Positions 1 to 6,195 of a stretch of DNA of 7,819 bases are shown here, in pieces (positions within the stretch are counted from its first letter, which is position 1; each line of letters opens with the position of its first letter). The stretch is from contig JAISVP010000059.1 in the NCBI GenBank assembly GCA_031271475.1, positions 1 to 7,819 on the forward strand. Direction: 5' to 3'. This DNA is from Oscillospiraceae bacterium (GTDB lineage: Bacteria > Bacillota > Clostridia > Oscillospirales > Ruminococcaceae). The notes under the pieces were generated by a model. The model saw only the letters and a program-made list of their open reading frames with translations, was not told where the DNA came from and did no database searches. The position numbers and the translations under genes are program-made.

Positions 1-2
1 GC

Positions 3-1130
3 AACAACCTGTTAATCAGTATGGCAAGGATATTCCGTGACAAACTCAGTGAAGAAGAACTGATTACCCGTTCAGGCGGGGATGTGTTTTATCTGCTGAT
101 GAGCTGGAACGGCAGGGACGTAATGACAAAACGCCTTATGCGGATGTTTTATCTGATTGAGGAGAATTTCCGGTTTAACCATAATAAGGCAATGTACCGT
201 CTTGCGTTCAAAGCGGGCGTATATGAGATACCGGACAATGCCGAAAATCCCTCATTGGCGGCGGATAAGGCAAGGTATATTAACCGCCGCGGAGACCGTT
301 ACGCCGAAAGTACCGTTAACTATTTCACAGAGGAAATAAAGAATTTAATCGACCGTGAGAACGACATCGAAAACAGAATGGAGGCCGCACTCGAAAACGG
401 CGAATTCCGCATTTATTTCCAGCCGAAGTATTACCTTGAAACGGAAGAAATTGCCGGAGCGGAAGCGCTTGTGAGGTGGGTCAGCACCCCTGCCGGAACG
501 GTTACACCCCCGTGCGATTTTATTCCGGTATTTGAACGCAACGGCTTTATCACAAAGCTTGACTTCCATAACTTCAAGAACGTATGCCAGATGATAAAGA
601 AATGGGAAAGTATGGGACGTGTTCCTCTGCCGGTTTCGGTAAACTTTTCCCGCAACCATCTGTCCAACCCCGATTTTGTACTTACGATAAGTGAGATTGC
701 GGACAAATACAAAGTCGACCGGAAGATGCTGGAAATAGAGATTACGGAATCCGCCGTTTTTGACAACGAGGAACTGTTAATAGACTCGCTTAACGCATTG
801 CATGACGCAGGGTTCCGGCTGTCAATCGACGATTTTGGGACAGGCTATTCATCGCTTAATATGCTGAAAAACATATCCGTGGATGTAATGAAAATGGACA
901 GGGGATTCTTCGTCAATTCCACGGATGAGAGTAAATCCCGCTTAGTTATTTCAAGTGTTACGAAACTGGCAAAAGACCTTGGAATATCAACTGTCGCGGA
1001 AGGCGTGGAAACAAAGGAATTAATTGATTTTCTGCGGGAATTGGGCTGTGACATTGTGCAGGGGTATTACTACTCGAAGCCCATGCCGGAGAATGAGTTA
1101 ATGCTTTTATTGAAAAACAGCGGGAGTTAA
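3..1130 (+). CDS. GGDEF-EAL domain protein, probable c-di-GMP phosphodiesterase (5' end outside window)
   Basis: The reading frame is open to the window edge, so the N-terminus is missing and the ATG at 21 is probably internal. Numbering from that ATG, residues before about 50 look like the end of a GGDEF domain, but the signature reads GGDVF (19-23); loss of the acidic fourth residue argues against diguanylate cyclase activity. The EAL domain (about 120-365) is complete: EAL 148-150, Asn208 (VNFS), Glu240 (EITES), Asp270-Asp271 in DDFGTGYSSL, Lys291, Glu327 (AEGVET) and Gln347 (QGYYYSKP). These are the family's metal- and substrate-binding positions, so hydrolysis of cyclic-di-GMP to pGpG is likely, with the degenerate GGDEF acting as a GTP sensor or scaffold (inference). 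Any sensory domain lies upstream and cannot be seen. bioY follows after 26 nt, probably in the same transcript. Confidence 0.92.
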   Translation, partial: NNLLISMARIFRDKLSEEELITRSGGDVFYLLMSWNGRDVMTKRLMRMFYLIEENFRFNHNKAMYRLAFKAGVYEIPDNAENPSLAADKARYINRRGDRYAESTVNYFTEEIKNLIDRENDIENRMEAALENGEFRIYFQPKYYLETEEIAGAEALVRWVSTPAGTVTPPCDFIPVFERNGFITKLDFHNFKNVCQMIKKWESMGRVPLPVSVNFSRNHLSNPDFVLTISEIADKYKVDRKMLEIEITESAVFDNEELLIDSLNALHDAGFRLSIDDFGTGYSSLNMLKNISVDVMKMDRGFFVNSTDESKSRLVISSVTKLAKDLGISTVAEGVETKELIDFLRELGCDIVQGYYYSKPMPENELMLLLKNSGS

Positions 1131-1156
1131 AATTCAGTACTGAAAGGATAAAAACA

Positions 1157-1663
1157 ATGGCAAAGATAACAGTAAAAGGAATCGTATTATGCGGGATATT
1201 TGCGGCGCTGACAGTGGTCGGTTCACGCATAGCAATCCCGATTGGAGCAGTTCCGGTAACGCTTGCGACATTTTTCACATACATGGCGGCATATCTGCTG
1301 CCGCCCCGGTATGCGGCGGCGTCCCAGATACTTTTCATAATGGCAGCGGCATTTTTTGACGGAGGAATCGGGGCATTGCTTGGCCCATTGGGAGGGTTCC
1401 GCATCGGAATGGTACTGTGCGCGTTTTTGGCGGGACTTGTTATTCGGAAGACGGGCGGCAAGACAATTCCCGGAATTCTCGCATTGACAGGCGGGACATT
1501 ATTCGGAATATATCTTTTTGGGATTTTATGGTATATGGCATTAAAAAGCGTTCCGTTTTCCGCGGCATTTTCAGTATGCGTACTGCCGTTCATTCCGGGT
1601 GACAGCCTAAAGATAGCTTTAACGGTACTGATTGCCGGCAGAATCCGCAAGTGGGTTAATTGA
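1157..1663 (+). CDS. bioY: BioY family biotin transporter substrate-binding (S) subunit
   Basis: This 168-residue, very hydrophobic protein matches the BioY family, the membrane S component that captures biotin for an energy-coupling-factor (ECF) transporter. Visible hallmarks are the N-terminal helix leading into IAIPIGAVPVTLATF (about 25-39, family pattern IPxxxVPxTLQTF), GPLGGFRIG (about 75-83, family GPTGGYLIG) and PGDSLKIAL near the C-terminus (family PGDxLKxxL). Roughly six membrane segments can be read. The length is slightly below the usual 180-200. The ATG has an AAAGGA ribosome binding site 9-10 nt upstream. A perfect 12-bp palindrome, TTCAGTACTGAA (1133-1144), sits just before that site; it does not resemble a BirA operator. 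No ECF ATPase or EcfT gene is in the window, so shared energising subunits encoded elsewhere are inferred. Confidence 0.9.
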   Translation: MAKITVKGIVLCGIFAALTVVGSRIAIPIGAVPVTLATFFTYMAAYLLPPRYAAASQILFIMAAAFFDGGIGALLGPLGGFRIGMVLCAFLAGLVIRKTGGKTIPGILALTGGTLFGIYLFGILWYMALKSVPFSAAFSVCVLPFIPGDSLKIALTVLIAGRIRKWVN

Positions 1664-1670
1664 GAATGGG

Positions 1671-1695
1671 CGAACAGCATACCCTGTCGATTTTT
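1671..1695 (+). terminator. possible weak terminator after bioY
   Basis: A short stem CGA(A)CAG/CTGTCG with one bulged A and a 6-nt loop is followed by ATTTTTG. The stem is weak and an alternative GGG/CCC pairing competes with it, so this is only a candidate end for the GGDEF-EAL/bioY transcript. Confidence 0.3.
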
Positions 1696-1787
1696 GTGCC
1701 GTCAAGTCGAATTCCTATAATGATTTACAAAAACCCATGTAAAAAGCAGTAATTTTTTGTGCAAGTATACAATTTTTTCAAAAAGGG

Positions 1788-1816
1788 TTGACATTGCCGC
1801 TCAATCATGGTATAAT
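1788..1816 (+). promoter_or_regulatory. perfect sigma-A promoter with extended -10
   Basis: TTGACA (1788-1793), a 17-nt spacer, and TATAAT (1811-1816) match the housekeeping consensus exactly, with TG one base ahead of the -10 (1808-1809). Transcription should begin near 1823. The 11 bases ATGGTATAATG around the -10 are identical to those of the tRNA promoter at 6003-6031, which points to a strong stable-RNA promoter. Confidence 0.9.
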
Positions 1817-1822
1817 GTAGCT

Positions 1823-2142
1823 ATGAGGTTGATCAACTTACAATTCATAAGTGGTTCCTTTCGGTCGATGACGGTCCGGGCCCTTCCTTTTCTTTTAGTA
1901 CATTGAGTTGGGGGAGGCTCGGTATCCGTCGAATAAGCGGGGACGTTGTATGTTATATTATAGTATAGACCCCCGAAAACACTGGCGAATCCGAGTCCTC
2001 AGCGACGTATGTTACGTGTGGGATGGCTCGGTTTTGACCAGATTATAACCGTTGGAAACGGCTGTATTCAGTTGCACTGTATCTCAGCGGACAAGCAAGA
2101 AAAAAGCGGGAAAGAACGCCCCTTGCGGGGGGACGTTTTTTT
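1823..2142 (+). ncRNA. structured non-coding RNA, about 320 nt; raiA-motif-like candidate or ilvC leader
   Basis: A consensus promoter ends just upstream, an intrinsic terminator closes the segment, and no credible ORF lies between. Pairings visible by eye: ACTTA/TAAGT (1836-1840 with 1848-1852); a long arm GAGGCTCGG (1914-1922) with CCGAG-T-CCTC (1991-2000), enclosing CGGGG/CCCCG (1938-1942 with 1971-1975) and an AU-rich apical stem (about 1950-1967); ACGTA-TGT-TACGT (2005-2017); CCGTT-GGA-AACGG (2049-2061); CAGT-TGC-ACTG (2069-2079) inside GCTG/CAGC (2061-2064 with 2085-2088). I see no T-box (no GGTGGNACCGCG), SRP, tmRNA, RNase P, SAM, lysine or cobalamin signature. The raiA-motif RNA of Bacillota is an abundant, constitutive, few-hundred-nt RNA, which suits the promoter and size; that identity is inference from memory and not verified. 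A cis-acting leader for ilvC is the main alternative. Confidence 0.62.
2115..2142 (+). terminator. intrinsic terminator ending the structured RNA
   Basis: AACGCCCC pairs with GGGG-A-CGTT (2129-2137, one bulged A) across a short loop, followed directly by an uninterrupted T run to 2142. It separates the promoter at 1788 from ilvC. A second copy of the 3' arm sequence, GCGGGGACGTT, lies upstream at 1937-1947. Confidence 0.82.
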
Positions 2143-2149
2143 GTGATGT

Positions 2150-3216
<1,067 letters not shown>

Positions 3217-3233
3217 TACGGGGTAATACGACA

Positions 3234-3262
3234 AAAAAAGCGCGGCGAAAGCCGTGCTTTTT
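3234..3262 (+). terminator. intrinsic terminator of ilvC
   Basis: AAAAAGCGCGGC-GAAA-GCCGTGCTTTTT forms a 12-bp stem (one G-T pair) with a GNRA tetraloop and a terminal T run, 18 nt after the ilvC stop codon. The A-rich left side makes it potentially bidirectional. From 3263 to 3384 I see nothing recognisable. Confidence 0.9.
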
Positions 3263-3384
3263 AAGTATCAGAAACCGAAAATAAATTCCAGTATAATACC
3301 AAATATATCAAAAAGACTGTCAAGTAACAGATCCGTCACGCTTGCCGCACGTTTTTTCCGGACATCCATGCAGCAGTTATTCTC

Positions 3385-3486
3385 CGCACCCTTCGCACCC
3401 TTCACACCCTTCGCACCCTTCGCAACTCACACCCGGCACCCTTCACACCCTTAGTACCCCTCGTACCCTCGTACCTTCGCACCCTT
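3385..3486. repeat. 9-nt minisatellite (consensus CGCACCCTT)
   Basis: About eleven head-to-tail copies of a 9-nt unit lie here. CGCACCCTT occurs at 3385, 3394, 3412 and 3478, with variants CACACCCTT (3403, 3444), GGCACCCTT (3435), AGTACCCCT (3453) and 8-nt units CGTACCCT and CGTACCTT (3462, 3470). Copies at both ends are the cleanest and the middle is degenerate. The array sits between the 3' ends of ilvC (+) and the zinc-ribbon gene (-). It is probably non-coding, since its plus-strand frame has no convincing start site and the minus-strand gene stops before it. Slippage variation between strains is likely. Confidence 0.85.
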
Positions 3487-3499
3487 CGCCGATATAGCC

Positions 3500-3976
3500 T
3501 CATTCATCCTCATAACTGTGAGAGATATTCTTTTTCTGCTGCAATCTCGGGTCATAGCGGTTAATCTTAAGAGGAGGCAATTCCCCGACATTCGCACCGG
3601 AAACCGAACCTTTGGGCGGTGTTCCCACAGGGGGCTGGCTCTCTATCTTCTTTTTTCCGCCGACAGGAGCTTGGAATATGCTCAATGCACTTTTAGACTC
3701 GCGCTCTTCTTTCTTAACCTTAGAAATCTCGGCTTTGCTGACAGACACCTTAGGAACGGATTCCATTGCGCGGCGGCTTTCCTTAATCATCTTCATAGCA
3801 AGAATTTCCTTGCATTTTGGGCAAGTGATTTCTTTTAAATCCTTCATCACGTCTGATTTAACATATTTTGCCGCGATTTCCGGCTTAAGCAGATTAATTC
3901 CGCAAGCAGTTTTCTTAAAGTTGTCCGTTCCGTGCACCGTATCCCCGCTTTTCTCGAGCACTAAATTGATTTGCAT
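3500..3976 (-). CDS. small zinc-ribbon-like conserved hypothetical protein
   Basis: This 158-residue protein has unknown function. The reading frame stays open further upstream to 4198, but the start is placed at 3976. AGGGGGG (3985-3991) lies 8 nt before that ATG, a good promoter lies just beyond, and the extension would overlap the decarboxylase gene. The first 60 residues contain His15, Cys25 (TACGINL) and Cys52-Pro-Lys-Cys55 (EITCPKCKEIL), a likely metal site resembling the 'His...Cys-Gly...VTCxxC' small zinc-binding proteins common in Gram-positive and phage genomes. Residues from about 60 onward are Lys/Glu-rich, then Pro/Gly/Ser-rich and probably disordered. There is no signal peptide or membrane segment, so it is likely cytosolic. 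A nucleic-acid or protein adaptor role would fit the shape, but I cannot assign one. Confidence 0.82.
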   Translation of the reverse strand: MQINLVLEKSGDTVHGTDNFKKTACGINLLKPEIAAKYVKSDVMKDLKEITCPKCKEILAMKMIKESRRAMESVPKVSVSKAEISKVKKEERESKSALSIFQAPVGGKKKIESQPPVGTPPKGSVSGANVGELPPLKINRYDPRLQQKKNISHSYEDE

Positions 3977-4016
3977 AATCTTAACCCCCCTAGAATATAA
4001 ATTGCATACTGTTTTT

Positions 4017-4045
4017 ATTATAACACAAAAACAAAAGAATTGCAA
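4017..4045 (-). promoter_or_regulatory. sigma-A promoter of the zinc-ribbon gene
   Basis: Read on the minus strand, TTGCAA (4045-4040), 17 nt, then TATAAT (4022-4017) with TG one base ahead of the -10. The -10 is perfect and the -35 matches four of six. The expected start is near 4010, giving a leader of about 34 nt to the ATG at 3976. It lies in the gap after the decarboxylase stop codon. Confidence 0.7.
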
Positions 4046-4088
4046 TAGTTTTTTTAGAATTTTTTCACGGTTCATCCCGGAGCCGCAG

Positions 4089-5276
4089 TCAGGGGAATTT
4101 TTCCCCGGGCATAACAGTCGGTACGCAAGGCGGACAGGTAACCGATACGCGGCGGCATATCCGGTCTTCCGGAATTTGCTGCCCCAACAACGCCTCATGC
4201 ATACTCATCTTTTTTTCAGGCAACGACGGCGGCTTATACTCAGCGGCCGACGGACATGGCTCAAGCAATTCCAAAGCCTTCCGCAGCCGTATAAAATCCT
4301 CGAAAGGCGTCACAGGTGAAGCAAGAAATAAAATACAGAATTCATCGGCATATTCGCAGACAATTCCATAACTGTCCAGCTGCCTTGCAAAACTTAAGCC
4401 GTCAATACCCATTAAAGTAATATGGAACGGGTCGTCCCCATAGAAGTTATATTTCGGAAGTTTTCGCTTTAATTCGGCAATAATCGCGAGTCTGACGGCA
4501 ATATCGCTGCGGATTTTTTCTTTTATATAGGTATTGCATTTGTCAAGGGACTCTAAAATCAAATAAGACGGACTGGATGAGCCAAATACTTCCATATCCG
4601 CCTTTAAATCGTAATTTTCATTTGTATGCAAAAACGCACCGCCGGTAAGTACCGGCAACATTTTATGTGCGGAATCACAGCATAAATCCGCCCCCAAGTG
4701 TATGGGATGCAAATTTTCGGGCATAAACGCCAAATGCGCACCGTGTGCACTGTCAACAAGCAACAACGCGTTAAATTCATGACAAATGTCCGAAAGAGCC
4801 TTAATATCCGCAATTTTCCCCAAATAATCCGGGGAAGTAACATACAAACAATCACCTTCACGCATTTGCGCTTTAAGCTTAACCAAGTCAATTTCGCCTG
4901 AAATATGGGTGTTATAATCGGGCATAAACCAACAAACATCCAAGTCAAGCAAAGCGGCGGCATTAACAAAAGCCTTATGCACATTTCGGACAGCGACCAC
5001 ACGCCTGCCCATACGCTTAACAAAAAGCAGCATAGTCTGAATGCAAAGAGTAGATCCGCCGGCAGAAAAAAAAGTCCGTGCAACACCGTAAAGACCAGCC
5101 GTAACCTGTTCGGACAAAGCAACAATACCCTCATCCGAATAAAGATTCCCGGCACCGGCAATCTCGGTTATGTCATGAGCAAACCCACAGCCTTTATGTC
5201 CGGGCATATGGAAACGGGCAGTACATCTCTTGGTATACCCGTCTAAAAAATCACCAATAAATTCCATAAGACTCAT
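4089..5276 (-). CDS. short Orn/Lys/Arg decarboxylase family PLP enzyme
   Basis: This 395-residue protein belongs to the fold-type I PLP family of basic amino acid decarboxylases (OKR_DC_1, SpeA/YaaO-like). Numbered from the ATG at 5276: HMPGHKG (23-29); DITEIAGAGNLY (about 35-46), normally followed by the substrate region; SAGGSTL (about 71-77); VRNVHKAF (about 96-103); VTSPDYLG (about 146-153); VDSAHGAH (174-181, Asp175 for the PLP ring nitrogen); and SAHK with Lys205 as the probable Schiff-base lysine. The C-terminus reaches the PPxxPxxxPGE motif and stops at once, shorter than the usual 450-490. The expected activity is decarboxylation of lysine, ornithine or arginine; substrate is not predictable here. 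An ATG at 5267 is an alternative start, and neither has a strong ribosome binding site. The open frame continues upstream across two tRNA genes, which is not coding. It lies 86 nt after tRNA-Thr with no clear promoter or terminator between. Confidence 0.87.
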   Translation of the reverse strand: MSLMEFIGDFLDGYTKRCTARFHMPGHKGCGFAHDITEIAGAGNLYSDEGIVALSEQVTAGLYGVARTFFSAGGSTLCIQTMLLFVKRMGRRVVAVRNVHKAFVNAAALLDLDVCWFMPDYNTHISGEIDLVKLKAQMREGDCLYVTSPDYLGKIADIKALSDICHEFNALLLVDSAHGAHLAFMPENLHPIHLGADLCCDSAHKMLPVLTGGAFLHTNENYDLKADMEVFGSSSPSYLILESLDKCNTYIKEKIRSDIAVRLAIIAELKRKLPKYNFYGDDPFHITLMGIDGLSFARQLDSYGIVCEYADEFCILFLASPVTPFEDFIRLRKALELLEPCPSAAEYKPPSLPEKKMSMHEALLGQQIPEDRICRRVSVTCPPCVPTVMPGEKFP

Positions 5277-5284
5277 CCCGCAGA

Positions 5285-5309
5285 TTCCGGTAAGCAGTCC
5301 TAACCGGAA
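5285..5309 (-). promoter_or_regulatory. hairpin in the decarboxylase leader
   Basis: TTCCGGT and ACCGGAA form a perfect 7-bp stem with an 11-nt loop, ending 8 nt before the decarboxylase ATG. No T run follows on the minus strand. It may influence processing or translation of a tRNA-decarboxylase read-through transcript. A 10-nt direct repeat, GCACGGCACT, flanks nearby (5315-5324 and 5342-5351). Confidence 0.4.
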
Positions 5310-5362
5310 CTTCCGCACGGCACTCCCGACTAATTTCACAAGCACGGCACTGTTTGCGGCAA

Positions 5363-5438
5363 TGGAGCTGGTGGACGGACTTGAACCCCCGACCTGCTGA
5401 TTACAAATCAGCTGCTCTACCAACTGAGCTACACCAGC
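5363..5438 (-). tRNA. tRNA-Thr (UGU anticodon)
   Basis: A 76-nt cloverleaf including encoded CCA: acceptor GCTGGTG/CACCAGC with discriminator U, D-arm TAGCTCAGTTGGTAGAGC, anticodon stem GCTGA/TCAGC with loop TTTGTAA, and T-arm GGTTCAAGTCC. The anticodon TGT lies at 5403-5405 and reads ACA (Thr). It is last of three tRNAs on this strand. Confidence 0.97.
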
Positions 5439-5526
5439 ACACACTTTATGCGGCTTGCTTTTATATTTGAGGAAACGAATACGAATTTGAATTTTCTTTA
5501 CTTTCTTTTTCAGTAAAGAAAGCAAG

Positions 5527-5603
5527 TGGTCGAGGCGACAGGATTCGAACCTGCGGCATCTTGGTCCCAAACCAAGCACTCTACCAAACTGAGCTACGCC
5601 TCG
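5527..5603 (-). tRNA. tRNA-Pro (UGG anticodon)
   Basis: A 77-nt cloverleaf with encoded CCA: acceptor CGAGGCG/CGCCTCG, anticodon stem CTTGG/CCAAG with loop TTTGGGA, and T-loop GGTTCGAATCC. Anticodon TGG at 5567-5569 reads CCA and, by wobble, other CCN codons. Immediately 3' of CCA, an 8-bp hairpin CTTTCTTT/AAAGAAAG (5501-5522) resembles the flank of the other proline tRNA. Confidence 0.97.
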
Positions 5604-5643
5604 GGAGATACAGCAGTATCCGTTGTTTTCCAAAGGAATAAGC

Positions 5644-5879
5644 GGAATTAAACGCCAAATTAGTTTTTCATTGCTTACTTTCCCTCACGGGAATTAAATG
5701 CTAAATTAATTTTTCTTTGCTTACTTTCTTTTTTTAAAAAGAAAGTAAGTTTTTCTTTGCCTACTTTCTTTTTTCCAAAACAAAGCAGAGTGCTAAATTA
5801 GTTTTTCTTTGCTTACTTTCTTTTTTTAAAAAGAAAGTAAGTTTTTCTTTGCTTACTTTCTTTTTAAAAAGAAAGTAAG
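5644..5879. repeat. palindromic repeat cluster between the two proline tRNAs
   Basis: The core TTTTTCTTTGCTTACTTTC occurs five times (5664, 5710, 5750, 5802 and 5842; the first and third have one substitution). Two copies belong to a 39-nt unit beginning GGAATTAAA (5644-5682 and 5690-5728), and a third partial unit spans 5789-5820. Three near-identical palindromes, CTTACTTTCTTTTT with its exact inverse, lie at 5720-5749, 5812-5841 and 5852-5879. The last abuts the CCA end of tRNA-Pro(CGG). On the plus strand the first two are followed by TTTTTCTTT, so they are terminator-like in that direction; on the minus (tRNA) strand no T run follows. Confidence 0.88.
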
Positions 5880-5956
5880 TGGTCGAGGTGACAGGATTTG
5901 AACCTGCGGCCCCTACGTCCCGAACGTAGTGCTCTACCAAACTGAGCCACACCTCG
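5880..5956 (-). tRNA. tRNA-Pro (CGG anticodon)
   Basis: A 77-nt cloverleaf with encoded CCA: acceptor CGAGGTG/CACCTCG, anticodon stem CTACG/CGTAG with loop TTCGGGA, and T-loop GGTTCAAATCC. Anticodon CGG at 5920-5922 reads CCG. It is closely related to the UGG tRNA 276 nt away, differing mainly in the anticodon arm and in compensated acceptor pairs, which suggests an old duplication. It is the first tRNA after the promoter. Confidence 0.97.
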
Positions 5957-6002
5957 CAACAAAAATCTTAATCCCGTCTCTCTTATTCGACCCGGTTATT
6001 GC

Positions 6003-6031
6003 ATTATACCATATTATTTCAACGCTGTCAA
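6003..6031 (-). promoter_or_regulatory. perfect sigma-A promoter of the tRNA operon
   Basis: On the minus strand: TTGACA (6031-6026), 17 nt, TATAAT (6008-6003), with TG one base ahead of the -10. Transcription should start near 5996, about 40 nt before tRNA-Pro(CGG). It shares ATGGTATAATG with the promoter at 1788-1816. Confidence 0.92.
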
Positions 6032-6074
6032 GTGTTTTTTAAAATTTTTTTCTTTTTGTTTTTTAGTCCATGCC

Positions 6075-6103
6075 GTATATTTACAAAAATATTGCCAATA
6101 ATA
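6075..6103 (+). promoter_or_regulatory. candidate forespore sigma-F-like promoter for the M23 peptidase gene
   Basis: GTATA (6075-6079), 14 nt, then GCCAATAATA (6094-6103) partly fits the Bacillus sigma-F pattern (GywTA, about 15 nt, GGnrAnAnTw), one base off in spacing and one in the -10. The region is AT-rich, so a chance match is quite possible. No good sigma-A promoter is evident upstream of the gene, although TTGTCC (6108-6113) and TATACC (6133-6138) with a 19-nt spacer is a weak alternative. Confidence 0.25.
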
Positions 6104-6195
6104 ATTTTGTCCGGTCGAAACATTTTGTGTTTTATACCATAATTCAGTTTTAAACTGCCGCATCACCACTTTAAAAAATTTGGAGGTAAATTGAA

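Noticed and set aside
958..1680. 240-residue minus-strand ORF opposite bioY and the EAL gene end
   Set aside because: It is the antisense shadow of a hydrophobic gene, with no recognisable domain and no ribosome binding site. The plus-strand proteins are clear family members.
1694..1721. TATAAT at 1716-1721 as a second promoter upstream of the structured RNA
   Set aside because: The best -35 (TTGTGC, 16-nt spacer) matches only three of six, far weaker than the perfect promoter 90 nt downstream.
1823..1906. Possible 27-codon leader peptide with several Leu/Val/Ile codons at the start of the structured RNA
   Set aside because: The ATG coincides with the predicted transcription start and has no ribosome binding site. 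The hydrophobic codons are not in a clear regulatory run, and the terminator is more than 200 nt away.
3385..3486. CRISPR-like array
   Set aside because: Units are contiguous 9-mers without spacers and no cas genes are present.
4046..4110. Frameshift at the end of the decarboxylase joining it to residues MNREKILKKLLQF in the next frame
   Set aside because: The alternative frame resembles the family tail only vaguely. It has no stop and runs through the promoter and ribosome binding site of the zinc-ribbon gene into that gene. A sequencing indel in the G/A/C homopolymers cannot be excluded, but is not supported.
5277..5633. N-terminal extension of the decarboxylase frame across two tRNAs
   Set aside because: The residues are translations of tRNA genes on the same strand (the well-known GVAQLVEQLICNQQVGGSSPST type of shadow). 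The family domain begins near the ATG at 5276.
5761..5952. 63-residue minus-strand ORF
   Set aside because: It overlaps tRNA-Pro(CGG) and the palindromic repeats, has low complexity, and has no ribosome binding site.
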